The notes: generated by a model from the letters alone, not told the origin. A DNA stretch of 64,000 bases from SHLQ01 sp964610745 (GCA_964610745.1 CAZSYL010000005.1:1-64000), one strand, 5' to 3'; shown: positions 24,832 through 35,000, numbered from the stretch's first letter. Numbers and translations: made by a program.

Positions 24832-27330
24832 ATGGCCCATCGTCTCCCTCGTACGATTCTTCCATCTGCATACACAATCGAGATCCAACCGGATCTGACC
24901 AGCCACGCCTTCACCGGTTCGGTCATCGCTACTTGTGATGTCGTAGAACCAACGTCAGAACTGCGATGCAACGTTGCTGATCTCGAGCTCGGTGAAGTCA
25001 CGATTGATGGCGAACCGGTTCCGTTTACGATCGACGAGGAATCTGAGCAGCTAGTCATCGATCTAGGCGACGAGCGGACATCGGGAGCTCTGACCTTCTC
25101 GGCCTCGTTCTCCGGCGAGCTAAACGACGCACTCAAGGGCTTCTACCGGTCGACGTTCACTGACGACGATGGCGTTGAACACACGATCGCAACGACACAG
25201 TTTCAGTCCACTGACGCCCGTCGGGCTTTCCCCTGCTGGGACGAGCCCGACATGAAGGCCACGTTCGACGTCACCCTCGTGATCGATCCACAGTTCACCG
25301 CGGTCAGCAACGGTGCCGAGATAGCCCGGCAGGACCGTGAAGATGGTCTGGTCGCCATCTCCTTTGCCGAAACAATGAAAATGTCCACCTACCTGGTGGC
25401 CTTTGTGGTTGGCCCACTCGACGTGTCCGAACCTGCGTTTCACGGCGACGTTCCAATCCGTATTGTGCACCGCCCAGGCCAAGGCCATCTGACCGGCTTT
25501 GCACTCGAGGTCGCGGCTCACGCACTGGAGTACTTCGAGGACTACTACGGCATCCCGTACCCCACCGACAAGCTCGACATGATCGCGCTCCCCGATTTCG
25601 CGATGGGGGCCATGGAAAACCTCGGATGTGTCACCTACCGAGAGATCCTGCTCCTCGTCGATCCTGACGCTGCTACCCAACCCGAGCTACAGAACGTCGC
25701 AGACGTTATCAACCATGAACTCGCCCACATGTGGTTCGGCGATCTCGTGACGATGGGCTGGTGGAATGGGATCTGGCTGAACGAAGCGTTCGCGACGTTC
25801 ATGGAGATGAAGGCAACCGATCACCACCGGCCGGAATGGATGCGATGGACGAGTTTCGGCATCAGCCGATCTGCAGCATTCGACATCGACAGTCTCGAAG
25901 CAACCCGTCCAATCGAGTTTCCAGTCGTGTCTCCTGAAGATGCTGAGGCCATGTTCGACCTACTCACCTATGAGAAGGGTGCAGCGGTCGTACGCATGCT
26001 CGAACAGTGGTTGGGTGAAGAAACCTTCCGCGACGGAATCCGCCACTACCTCTCGACCCATGCCTACGGAAACACTGAGACGCACCACCTCTGGGATGCA
26101 CTCGAACACGTATCTGGCCGCCCCGTGACGGCGGCGATGGAAACATGGATCTTCCAGGGCGGCTATCCCGTCATCGAGGTCGACGCGAACACGCTGCATC
26201 AGCGCAGGTTCACCTACACGGGCAACGGAGCGGCTCAGACCTGGTCGGTTCCGGTCCAGCTACGTACGACCGCAGGGGAAGTACACACCGTCGAGCTCCA
26301 CGGCGAGTCTTCAGAACTCCCTGTTCCAGCGGCAGAGGTTTCGACATTCAACCACGAAGGCAACGGGTTCTTTCGCGTGAAGGTGCCGGCCGGTCAGCTC
26401 GCGTCGTACGGCTCGGACGGCGTTGGCAACCTCGCGCCGGTGGAACGATTCGGACTGCTCGACGACACCTGGACACTGACTCTTGCCGGAGAGGTTGAAC
26501 TCACCGACTACCTCGCCCTTCTCGGGGGCTACACCGCCGAGACCGACGTGTCGGTCTGGCAACGCGCTATTGGCTCGCTCGGCTTCATCGATCACGTGGC
26601 CCCGAGCGACGACCGGTCAGAACTGGGCGCGATGGTCGAGGCATTGATCGGCCCTGCGGTCGGTCGCCTGGGGCACAAACCGGTCGCCGGCGAATCACCC
26701 CGTGACAGTCAGCTTCGAGGGTCACTCTTTGGAGCAGCCGGAATGCTCGCGGCTGAGGGTTCACCCACCCGTGTTGCTGCAATCGAGCGAGCGCGGTCGA
26801 TCCTCGCTGAAGAGGCACCGGACGCCGAATTGCGCAGCGCTGCGGTCAAAATCGTTGCGGCGAACGGCACCGACGAGGACTTCGCCACCTTTCGCGCTGG
26901 CTTCGAGTCTGCCGCGACCCCCCAAGACGAGGTCCGGAATCTCTATGCGTTGCCAGCCTTTCCAGGAGCAAACCACATCGACACGGTGGTTGGAATGGCG
27001 CTCGACGGGTCGATTCGTACGCAGAATGCGCCGTTCGTTCTCGCTCAGGCCCTCATGAGCCGGGATCATGGGCCGGCGGTTTGGTCGCGCATCAGCGCCG
27101 AATGGGACAGACTCAACGACCTGTTTCCCTCAAACACCATCGTTCGCATGTTGACCGGTGTGCGCTGGCTCACCGGCTCCGATACGCGGACCGCTGTTCG
27201 CACCTTCTTCGCCGAGCGCGAGATCCCGCAGGGCCAGAAACAACTGGACCAACACCTCGAGCGTCTCGATGTAAACGCCGCGTTCCAATCTCGTGTGCAG
27301 CACAACCTGAGAGCTGCGTTGACCAGTTGA
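24832..27330 (+). CDS. pepN: M1 family aminopeptidase (aminopeptidase N-like)
   Basis: 832 residues. The N-terminal beta domain includes TQFQSTDARRAFPCWDEPD. The catalytic domain has the exopeptidase motif GAMENLG, the zinc motif HELAHMWFGDLVTM with distal Glu in NEAFATFMEM, and a Tyr-containing LTYEKGAAVVRMLEQWLG segment. The helical C-terminal domain ends near the stop. No signal peptide is present, so it trims peptides in the cytoplasm. ATG 24832 is supported by AGGATC 6-8 nt upstream. Its stop overlaps the TTG of the next gene (TTGA). Confidence 0.94.
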   Translation: MAHRLPRTILPSAYTIEIQPDLTSHAFTGSVIATCDVVEPTSELRCNVADLELGEVTIDGEPVPFTIDEESEQLVIDLGDERTSGALTFSASFSGELNDALKGFYRSTFTDDDGVEHTIATTQFQSTDARRAFPCWDEPDMKATFDVTLVIDPQFTAVSNGAEIARQDREDGLVAISFAETMKMSTYLVAFVVGPLDVSEPAFHGDVPIRIVHRPGQGHLTGFALEVAAHALEYFEDYYGIPYPTDKLDMIALPDFAMGAMENLGCVTYREILLLVDPDAATQPELQNVADVINHELAHMWFGDLVTMGWWNGIWLNEAFATFMEMKATDHHRPEWMRWTSFGISRSAAFDIDSLEATRPIEFPVVSPEDAEAMFDLLTYEKGAAVVRMLEQWLGEETFRDGIRHYLSTHAYGNTETHHLWDALEHVSGRPVTAAMETWIFQGGYPVIEVDANTLHQRRFTYTGNGAAQTWSVPVQLRTTAGEVHTVELHGESSELPVPAAEVSTFNHEGNGFFRVKVPAGQLASYGSDGVGNLAPVERFGLLDDTWTLTLAGEVELTDYLALLGGYTAETDVSVWQRAIGSLGFIDHVAPSDDRSELGAMVEALIGPAVGRLGHKPVAGESPRDSQLRGSLFGAAGMLAAEGSPTRVAAIERARSILAEEAPDAELRSAAVKIVAANGTDEDFATFRAGFESAATPQDEVRNLYALPAFPGANHIDTVVGMALDGSIRTQNAPFVLAQALMSRDHGPAVWSRISAEWDRLNDLFPSNTIVRMLTGVRWLTGSDTRTAVRTFFAEREIPQGQKQLDQHLERLDVNAAFQSRVQHNLRAALTS

Positions 27331-28514
27331 TTCGTAGATTCCGAGTCCGACCTCCCCTCTCCAACCTCCGAGAGCATGAGGTGTTTGCCGTAGAAGCGAC
27401 GCGCGCCCAGGTATGCGTGCGTTCAAACGGCAGCGCCGTGACCATTCGCGTCGCAGGGCGCGAGATCATCGCCCCAACCACCAACGGGGTCGCCGTGGTC
27501 GACCTTGAACAGTTGCACCCAAAGACGAACTATGTCGCCCAGCTGCTCGACAGCGCCGGTGAGTCAATCGGCCAGCTGTCCTTCCAGACCAGGCGCCGAT
27601 TCGAAGGTGACACCGTCAAGTTCGCAACCATCTCTGACGTGCATCTCGGCGGCGAAGAATTCGGTGGCCACCCCGCGTACAACGAGCCGCCGGACACCGA
27701 GCCGCACTTTGCACTTCGATGCGCCGCCGCCGCAGTCCGCGAAGCCATCGAATGGGGTGCCGAGGTCCTCGTCATCAAGGGTGATCTGACAGACACGGGC
27801 GCACGAACCGATTGGGAGCTGGCTCACCGGTTGCTCGATGACCTTCCGATACCCGTCCTATCAACATGGGGAAATCACGACGTTTGGAAGACCCGAGAGG
27901 TCAACCCCGCGGAGATGGAACCAACCTTCGCCCTGAACCCCAACAGCAGCGGTGGCTCAGCCGGCCAGGTCACAAGCCACGACCTTGGACCTACACGAAT
28001 CATCCTTGCCGACACCAGTGTTCCCGATCGCGGACACGGCACCATTGCCCAACATGAAGAACAGATCCTCGAGCTCATCGACTTTGACGGACCAGTTTTT
28101 CTCGGCATCCATCACAACATCATGCGCACCCCCCTGCCGTGGTTCTGGCCGCCGGGCATTGCTCCGTCCAACGCCAGTTCGTTGCTGGCCGAAATCATCC
28201 GCGTGAACCCGAACGTCTTCGTTAGTTCGGGACACACCCACCGCAACCGACTTCACCGCATCGGGCCCGGAGGTCAGATCTGCTTTAGCGAAGTGTCTGC
28301 AACCGCGGACTACCCGGGGGCGTGGGCCGGCTATGAGGTCTCCGACACACTGCTTCGCCAAACAGTGCGGCGAATAGCTGCCCCAGAGGCACTCCTGTGG
28401 ACCGAGCGGGTCCGCGGGGCGATCTTCGGCGTATGGCCCCGCTGGTCACAGGGACGCCTCGATGACCGGTGCGTCGACATGTCGGTGCCTATCGCACCAA
28501 GATCAACCGATTAA
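27327..28514 (+). CDS. Calcineurin-like metallophosphoesterase
   Basis: 395 residues. After an N-terminal beta domain (possibly fibronectin-like, RAQVCVRSNGSAVTIRVAG), the metallophosphoesterase motifs follow in order: ATISDVHLGG (DxH), VIKGDLTDTG (GD), STWGNHDVW (GNHD), FLGIHHNIM and SSGHTHRNRL (GHTH). A dinuclear metal centre and phosphoester substrate are expected; the actual substrate is unknown. Start TTG 27327 overlaps the pepN stop (TTGA). GTG 27381 is an alternative that would remove 18 residues. Confidence 0.85.
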   Translation: MIRRFRVRPPLSNLREHEVFAVEATRAQVCVRSNGSAVTIRVAGREIIAPTTNGVAVVDLEQLHPKTNYVAQLLDSAGESIGQLSFQTRRRFEGDTVKFATISDVHLGGEEFGGHPAYNEPPDTEPHFALRCAAAAVREAIEWGAEVLVIKGDLTDTGARTDWELAHRLLDDLPIPVLSTWGNHDVWKTREVNPAEMEPTFALNPNSSGGSAGQVTSHDLGPTRIILADTSVPDRGHGTIAQHEEQILELIDFDGPVFLGIHHNIMRTPLPWFWPPGIAPSNASSLLAEIIRVNPNVFVSSGHTHRNRLHRIGPGGQICFSEVSATADYPGAWAGYEVSDTLLRQTVRRIAAPEALLWTERVRGAIFGVWPRWSQGRLDDRCVDMSVPIAPRSTD

Positions 28515-28524
28515 CCTCTGCGGT

Positions 28525-29784
28525 ATGGACTTTGACCTGTCAGCAGTAGAGCTTCGAGTGCTTTGTGCGTTGGTCGAAAAGGCCGAGACAACTCCGGATC
28601 AGTATCCACTGAGCACGACTGCTCTTCGGGCAGCGTGCAACCAGAAGACCAGCCGCGATCCTGTCACCGACTTCAGCGACTCCGACGTCGAAGCAGCCAT
28701 CTTGAGCCTCCGCGAACGCGGGGCCGCTCGCAGCGTCAGACCATCGGGATCACGTGGCTGGAAACACCGCCACACCATCGAGGAAGCACTCCCGTTGACA
28801 GCCGCGGAGAAAGCGCTCGTGACGGTGCTTGGATTGCGCGGTGCACAGACCCCCGGTGAGCTACGTCAGCGAACCGAACGCCTCCACCCTTTCGACTCGG
28901 TAGAGGCAACCGAAGCGGAACTACAGCGACTCGCTGCCAGGCCTGATCCACTCGTCGAGAACCTCGGCAGAGAGCCAGGGCAAAGCCAAGACCGATGGAT
29001 GCACCTTCTTTCGAGCGCGGTGCAGAGCCCCCAGCAAGGCCGTCAACGAGTAATGGCGGCCGAGTTCGAAGCGCTTCATCACTCCGGATTCTTCGCGTTG
29101 CCCAACCCATGGGACTCGATGTCCGCAAAGGCCATGGAAGCTGCTGGAGCAAAGGCTGTTGCGACGAGCAGCGCCGCGTTGGCTACCACCCTCGACAAAG
29201 ACGACTACGGGTTGAATCGAAACGAGTTGATCGGTCACGTGGAGACGCTCACCTCTCGCCTCGACATTCCGGTACACGTCGACGGAGAACAGCTCTTTGG
29301 CAACGAAGCGGGTGGCATTACCGAAACCGTTCGGCTGTTGTCCCATGCAGGTGCAGCCGGCGTCTCGATCGAAGATTACAACCCCGCAACCGGAGCCATC
29401 CTCGAACTCGACGAGGCCGTCAGCGCGGTCGCAGAGGCGGCTGTGGCCTGCGAGGAACATCACCTGTTCCTCACCGCACGCGCCGAGAACCACCTCCACG
29501 GTCGCGACTCGATCGGCGACACGATCGAACGATTGCAAGCCTACGCCGACGCTGGAGCGCAATGCGTCTACGCCCCGGGGCTCACCAATGTCGACGACAT
29601 CGAGCGCGTCGTGATCGAGGTTGGGGTCCCGGTTAATGTTCTGGCGGTTCCAGGTGCTCCGGACTTCGAGATGCTCGAGCTCATCGGCGTACGACGAGCA
29701 TCAGCGGGCTCCCTGCTGTTCCGTCAAGCGGAGAAGGCTATTGTCGATGCCATCGACGAATTTTTGGGGATCACTACATCATGA
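28525..29784 (+). CDS. Fusion of DUF480/YceH winged-helix protein and PEP mutase/isocitrate lyase-family enzyme
   Basis: 419 residues in one uninterrupted frame. Residues 1-165 match DUF480 (MDFDLSAVELRVLCALVEK, TTPDQYPLSTTALRAACNQK, LRGAQTPGELRQRTERLH), normally a stand-alone YceH protein. A short linker with SPQQGRQRVMAA leads to a PEP mutase/ICL-family barrel (FFALPNPWDSMSAKAM, TSSAALATTL, PVHVDGEQLFGN, GVSIEDYNP, LTARAENHLHGRDS, YAPGLTNVDDI). The D-x-E metal motif is kept but the usual GYG that follows reads LFG. An internal ATG at 29053 could also start the enzyme alone. The fused gene begins 7 nt after the -10 box TAACCT (28512-28517); its stop overlaps the next start. Confidence 0.85.
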   Translation: MDFDLSAVELRVLCALVEKAETTPDQYPLSTTALRAACNQKTSRDPVTDFSDSDVEAAILSLRERGAARSVRPSGSRGWKHRHTIEEALPLTAAEKALVTVLGLRGAQTPGELRQRTERLHPFDSVEATEAELQRLAARPDPLVENLGREPGQSQDRWMHLLSSAVQSPQQGRQRVMAAEFEALHHSGFFALPNPWDSMSAKAMEAAGAKAVATSSAALATTLDKDDYGLNRNELIGHVETLTSRLDIPVHVDGEQLFGNEAGGITETVRLLSHAGAAGVSIEDYNPATGAILELDEAVSAVAEAAVACEEHHLFLTARAENHLHGRDSIGDTIERLQAYADAGAQCVYAPGLTNVDDIERVVIEVGVPVNVLAVPGAPDFEMLELIGVRRASAGSLLFRQAEKAIVDAIDEFLGITTS

Positions 29785-30437
29785 CCGACATCGACACCGC
29801 ACCCGGCCCTCGACCGGTCAAACTCACGGTCTATTCGGACTTTCTTTGACCGTGGTGTTTTGTCGGGACCGTGCGCCTCGACGAACTTCAAGAGCAAATG
29901 GGCGACCGAATCGAAGTCGACTGGAAATCATTCCTACTTCGGGCAGAGCCAAAGACCGGAGATCGGGAGCAGTTCATCGAGTACACGAAGTCGTGGTTGC
30001 GTCCCGCCGAAATGGAACCCAAGGCCGCCTTCACCGTCTGGGCCAGCGATGAAGACCAACCGTCGTCGAGCATTCCGGCACAAGTGGCCTTCAAGACCGT
30101 CGAGGCCATCGCCCCCGAACTCGCTAAGGCATATCACGACCGTCTGATGACGGCGTACTTCACCGAGAATCGCAATATCGCCGACAGCGATGTCCTGATC
30201 GAGTTGGCCGTCGAAGTTGGTGTGGACGCCGACGAGTTGGCTGAAGCTGGGCGAAGCCGTCGTGAAGAACTCACCCAACAGGTGATCGATGAGCACAACA
30301 ACGCCATGGCGAACAACGTCACCGGCATCCCGACCGTGCTGTTCGAAGATCAGTTCCCCGTGCCCGGCGCGCAGCCGGTCATGACGTATGTGGAGCTGGT
30401 CGAGCGCATCGAAGAGCACCTTGCTCAAAACAAGTAA
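29781..30437 (+). CDS. DsbA/FrnE-like thiol oxidoreductase with UGA at the first CxxC cysteine: probable selenoprotein
   Basis: Read from ATG 29781 the frame is 218 residues if the single internal TGA (29847-29849, codon 23) is read as selenocysteine. It stands exactly where the family has the first active-site Cys: VYSDFL-U-PWCFVG, giving a U23-P-W-C26 centre. The remaining FrnE/DsbA protein continues without a break: helical insert, TGIPTVLFED with the cis-Pro loop, and VPGAQPVMTYVELVERI. A hairpin at 29859-29885, with its apical loop 18 nt after the UGA, is a plausible bacterial SECIS. The start overlaps the previous stop (ATGA). A conventional call would begin at GTG 29871 and lose the active site. 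A nonsense mutation is the alternative. Confidence 0.82.
29859..29885 (+). promoter_or_regulatory. Candidate bacterial SECIS hairpin in the FrnE-like mRNA
   Basis: UUUGUCGGG (29859-29867) can pair with CUCGACGAA (29877-29885) through nine pairs, two of them G-U, around the 9-nt loop ACCGUGCGC. The loop starts 18 nt after the UGA, inside the spacing window typical for bacterial SECIS. In this fold the first two loop bases are A and C; if the closing G-C pair is open, the loop starts with G as usually required. The fit is therefore good in spacing and stem, weaker in loop sequence. Confidence 0.5.
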
Positions 30438-30521
30438 CCGGACCGGCCAGTTGATAACTCATAGCTGACCTGACCAAATGCGTCGGGTTGGCTACGGTGT
30501 GGTTTCCGGCGGCTCTCACGT

Positions 30522-31115
30522 ATGCATTTTTCTTTCGAACCACAACTGATCAAACAAGATTCGGCGGTTCCACTCCGAATGGTCGTCGGCGGCTGGCTAG
30601 CTGGCGTGGTCGTAATTTTCGTGCTCGGTCCGGTGACCAACCGCCTGATTGGGCTAATGGGAATCTCGCTCATCGCTGGAGGCCTCCTCGGCCTTTCTCT
30701 TCGGGCGACCCGGATGTGGCGGATGGTTCTCGGCGCGAGTACCGGTGCATTCGCTGCCTGGTTGGGTTTCCGATTCGCATTCGAAGATCGTCTAATTCCT
30801 GCGATTGGGGACCCCCTCGAACTGGCCGATGTCGACATCTTGGGCGCGATTGCACTCGGGTTGTCGGTGTTGTCGATCGGCGTCGGTGGAGTGCTCGAGG
30901 CCGTGCAGGCGCAAGCTGCACCGGGTTCGTCGCCGCTACCGGTCAAGGTGTTCCTTATCGCCGTCGGTCTCGTGATCACCGCAGCGATCGCAAGTGCAGC
31001 GGGCGTGTCCACGATGATCACGATCCTGCTGGCGCTTGCCGCGGCCGCTGGGCTGGCAGCGATTGCGTTCTTGCGCAGGGAACGTCCTTCGAGCGACTTT
31101 GTGCCACAGCCTTAG
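30522..31115 (+). CDS. Hypothetical multi-pass membrane protein
   Basis: 197 residues with about five hydrophobic segments: MVVGGWLAGVVVIFVLG, LIGLMGISLIAGGLLGLSL, MVLGASTGAFAAWLGF, ILGAIALGLSVLSIGVGGVL, VFLIAVGLVITAAIASAAG and MITILLALAAAAGLAAIAF. The C-terminus is charged (RRERPSSDF). No family signature is recognised. Its stop codon lies inside the 55-bp sequence that is repeated after the N run; if the gap is an artefact, it converges with the sulfotransferase gene with only a few bases between the stop codons. Confidence 0.72.
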   Translation: MHFSFEPQLIKQDSAVPLRMVVGGWLAGVVVIFVLGPVTNRLIGLMGISLIAGGLLGLSLRATRMWRMVLGASTGAFAAWLGFRFAFEDRLIPAIGDPLELADVDILGAIALGLSVLSIGVGGVLEAVQAQAAPGSSPLPVKVFLIAVGLVITAAIASAAGVSTMITILLALAAAAGLAAIAFLRRERPSSDFVPQP

Positions 31116-31314
31116 CTGCGAGCTATCCGAACTTGTCGAAGCTATACCCGAGTTCGTTGNNNNNNNNNNNNNNNNNNNNNNNNNNNNNNNNNNNNNNNNN
31201 NNNNNNNNNNNNNNNNNNNNNNNNNNNNNNNNNNNNNNNNNNNNNNNNNNNNNNNNNNNCACAGCCTTAGCTGCGAGCTATCCGAACTTGTCGAAGCTAT
31301 ACCCGAGTTCGTTG
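31105..31314. other. Assembly gap (100 N) flanked by an identical 55-bp duplication
   Basis: The 55 bases at 31105-31159 are repeated exactly at 31260-31314, either side of 100 N (31160-31259). This is what unmerged overlapping contig ends look like after scaffolding. Collapsing the copies removes the gap and leaves the flanking genes intact and converging. The N length of exactly 100 is a conventional filler. A real tandem repeat that broke assembly is the less likely alternative. Confidence 0.85.
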
Positions 31315-32036
31315 ACTGCAGGTGCACAGATAGTGATCACCGTCTCGATCTCGTCCGCGTCGAGGACGGACTCAAATCCATTCGCCTCGGGCCGCACCCC
31401 ATCGAGTTCAGAGTCTGCTGGAGCTTCGATTCCGACAAAGGCCGCAATCTCACCGACCGTCTTGACCGGATGTTTTGTGAGCTCTTCGTACGATACGGAC
31501 ACCATGCGTTCTGGACTGTGAGCGCGGAAGGCTTCTGCGATCACCACCGACTCGCGCCAGTAGTTCGCTGCAGCCACCGTGTCGGGGAGTGACATGACCT
31601 TTCCGACCTTGAGGCTCGCGACGACATTTAACGGGTTCCGAAAGATGTGGACGAACCGACTGGACGGATAGTCGTGTGCGAGCAGTGTGAGCCCGAAGAC
31701 ATTCTGTGGCGTCTTATCGAACCAACGCGCGCCTGCTGGAGCTCCGGACTTCTGAAGAAAGAGTTCCATGTATCCATCGCAGAACTCTCGTCGGGTGCTC
31801 GCTCGCTCCAATAACGCCTCGACTTCGGACCGTTCGATGCCATCGAGCTCACGGTGATGGACGAGCACCTTGTTCTGCAGGTAGAAGTTTCGAAACTGCG
31901 GCGTTCGGTACGGCTGGCCCCATCGAAAGAAATGGGTTTCCTCCGAGCAATACAGGCCTGGCACCGAGCGAAGCAGATCGCGCAACATCGTCGTGCCGCT
32001 TCGAGGGCTGCCGAGGATGAAGAATGGGTCAGTCAC
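31278..32036 (-). CDS. Sulfotransferase
   Basis: 252 residues of the PAPS-dependent sulfotransferase superfamily. The 5'-phosphosulfate loop is FILGSPRSGTTMLRDLL at the N-terminus and the 3'-phosphate motif is FVHIFRNPLNVVASL around residue 135. WFDKTPQNVFG lies between. No membrane anchor is seen, so it is cytoplasmic. ATG 32036 overlaps the stop of the upstream giant gene (ATGA 32033-32036), so they are co-translated and probably modify the same glycan or lipid. Confidence 0.9.
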   Translation of the reverse strand: MTDPFFILGSPRSGTTMLRDLLRSVPGLYCSEETHFFRWGQPYRTPQFRNFYLQNKVLVHHRELDGIERSEVEALLERASTRREFCDGYMELFLQKSGAPAGARWFDKTPQNVFGLTLLAHDYPSSRFVHIFRNPLNVVASLKVGKVMSLPDTVAAANYWRESVVIAEAFRAHSPERMVSVSYEELTKHPVKTVGEIAAFVGIEAPADSELDGVRPEANGFESVLDADEIETVITICAPAVNELGYSFDKFG

Positions 32037-35000
32037 TTGCTAAACGCGCCTTTCCGGGCCAACAGTTCGGAGTAGAGGTTTCGATAGTCGTTTGCCATCT
32101 CAGCCACGGTCCGGACATTTGAGAGCGATGCTTCGCTAGCCAAGGTCGCATAGCCCGTTCGGTCTCGAGCTGCCTTGAGTGCAGCATCGATAATCTCCGA
32201 TGGCTCAAGGCTCGGGACGATCACGCCACCGCCGTGGTTGCGGACGCGCTCAGCGGGCGCTCCGAGTGGACCGACGAGTACTGGCACACCTGCCGCCCAC
32301 GCTTCGCTGACGACGTAGCAGTGTGTCTCGGCCCAGATCGAGAACACCCCGACGAACGTTGGGCGAAGCTGCGCCAAAATCAGCGGAAGGTCATCGCGCA
32401 CGTACGGCCCGTGTGACAAAACGTTGTCCTCGTACCCCGGTTCAACATTTCCGAGTAGCTGCACCGAGACATTTCTCTCGGATCCGATCCGAGCGACCTC
32501 AGCGGCGAGAGCCGCTCCCTTGGATTGGTTGATAGCCCCGACGAGCAGGATGGTGATCGCTTCGTTTTTGTCTCCCACGCGAGCGAATGCTCGAGGACGA
32601 TCGAAATCCCGTCCATGCTCGATCGCATGGATTCGGCCGCCCACCTCAGGGCCGAAGATCTTGACGAAATGATCCTTGGTGTCTTCGGACGGTGTGATCA
32701 ACACGTCGACCTCCTCAAGAATCTTGCGCGTTTCATCTCGCCACATGTGGACGAAGCGATGCTTGAGGTCGAAGTCGTCGTCGAGCCAAACCGGTGTCTG
32801 GCAGGGACCATCGCCTGCGGTGCAGGTACCCCCGCAAAAGACGCGATTCTCGTCGAGGAGATTTACCGAAGGGCATGCCATGTAGAAGTCGTGGAGGGTC
32901 AGCGCGGTCGGTATGCCCAGCGCCCGTGCCGTCCGCGGCATGTCGAGGCTATGCCCAATCAAGTGTTGGATGTGGACAAGGTCGATGTTGTACCGGGTCA
33001 GCAGCTCAGCCATCACGGCGGCGACTTCGGGGTTGTGAAAACGCCGGAGGTCCCACGGGCTTGAGAGCGACCAGCGCGCGATCTCAACCCGCTGGGCCGG
33101 ATCGTCGGCAGTCCAGAGCACCAGATCGTTCCCCGCAGGAATCAGAACCCACGGTTCGTACTCGTCCCGTAGACCGTTGACGAGGTCGGAGACGTGGTAC
33201 TCGGTACCGCCGCCTCCATCGTGAAGAACGCTCAAAACCCTCGTCCGAGGATGAGGCTGATCGGCAGCGGCCGCTATCGCCGCGGTCGCATTCGCCTTGG
33301 CGGTCACGAAAGCCGTCGAATCAACAAAGGCTTGTGCGGTGGATCGGTACTCGGGGTATCGCTCGTCGAGGACTGCGAGGCCCTGCTCGATGAGCTCAGT
33401 CTTGGCCGCATCGCCGAAACTTGCCGATTCCTCATGAAAGATCGCAATCTCATCGGCGACGACATGAGTGAATCCTGCGGCGCCGAGTTTCATCGAGAAG
33501 TCGTTCTCTTCGCCGTACCCGCGCGGGAAGGCATCGCCATCGAGCTCACGTACTTCATCGAGCGCTTCGGCTTTGATGAAGAGACAGAAGCCATTGCCGG
33601 TCGGCCCTGTTGGACGAAGGTATCGCGCCCCTTCGGCGACCGCTGCGCTGAGACGGGCAGCCTCATCTGAGCCGGTGGGTAGCGGGCTCGAAAAGGAAAA
33701 GGCTCCGGCGGCGTTCGACAGGGGTGTCACCGTTGCATAGGCCGGATCTTCGTGAGCGACAGAGCGCAGACGCTGAGACCATCGCGGGGTCACAATCGTG
33801 TCGCTGTTCAAGATGATCACGTCACCACCATTGGCCTCGCGCACATGAGCAAGGCCACGATTGACCGTGCGGGTGAAACCCAGGTTCTCCGGGTTGGTGA
33901 GGACGGTGATGTGCTCGGCATCGTCGAGCGGTTCGAGGAGCCTCGCAATACGCGGATCGGGCGATGCATCATCAACAAAGACGAGGCGAACCGAATCTGG
34001 AGTAAAGCGTCGCAGTGCCTGGATGGCGCGCTGAACTGCTTCCGCGGCGTTGTAGATCGGCATGATGACGGTCAGAGGGCGGTCGAATAATCCACTCTGA
34101 ATGGCATCGGCGAGGGCGACGAAGGGGGCCCCGTCGTGCGCTGGTACTGCTGGTGCTGAAGGCTCGGGATCGATGGCGACTGCTGGTTCGTCCGCGTTCC
34201 TGCCTGCGAGCAGACCCAGCTTGCGGAGCCCGTCCGCCACCTTGACCGGATATCGCACAGCACGGCGGCGGAGAAACACCGAGGATTCCTGTACCGAGAT
34301 ATTTCGTTCGTGCACCGCTGTGTCTCGCTCGTTGCGAGCGAGAGTGAGATCATGTTCGAGTTGTCTGCGTGCCGCCGCGCCGGACACGTCGTAGGTCTCG
34401 GCCAACGCCAAGAGGTCGCGCAGCCTGTCGATCTCGGAGACCAATACGTCTGCGGTTTCTTCAAACGCATCGTCCTTTGCCCGTACCGTCGCGGTCAGTT
34501 CTTCGTAGTCTCCGCGCCACCGGTTTTCCGCGTTGGTGAAATCTTCTCGAGCCTTCGTTCGAGACTGCTCGAAATCGCTGACCCACTTCGCTTCGCGTTC
34601 GCCAAGCGTCCTTTCCGCCTCGGCATCGAGCGATGCGGCCGAGGAAAAGGCGAGCTCGAGGCCGGGAGTTTCCGAAGTGTCGCTGAGATCGACCGAGAAG
34701 TGGGCGTGCGTTCCGCGCGCGGCAAGCAAGAGTTTCTGTAGGTCAGCTTGCTGTGGACTGAGAAGAGAGAGATCGACGTCTGGACCACCGTCCTGGTGAC
34801 GCAACGACGGGTCGATGGCTTCACTCGCCCGATGGGCCATTCCGTCGAAATCATCGGGTAGAGCTTTGGCGAAAGTCTCGCTGGCGAACTCGATCAGATC
34901 AACGACTGGTTGCCCACCTCCGGCAATGTCGGCGAAAGAGGTGACATGCACATGCATACCCTCGAGCGACTTGACCGCAGATCGTAGGTAGCGCTCCCAC

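Noticed and set aside
29847..29849. Treating the UGA as an ordinary nonsense mutation (pseudogene)
   Set aside because: The UGA replaces exactly the catalytic Cys, both sides are intact in the same frame, and a SECIS-like hairpin follows at the right distance. Selenocysteine fits better, though a mutation is not excluded.
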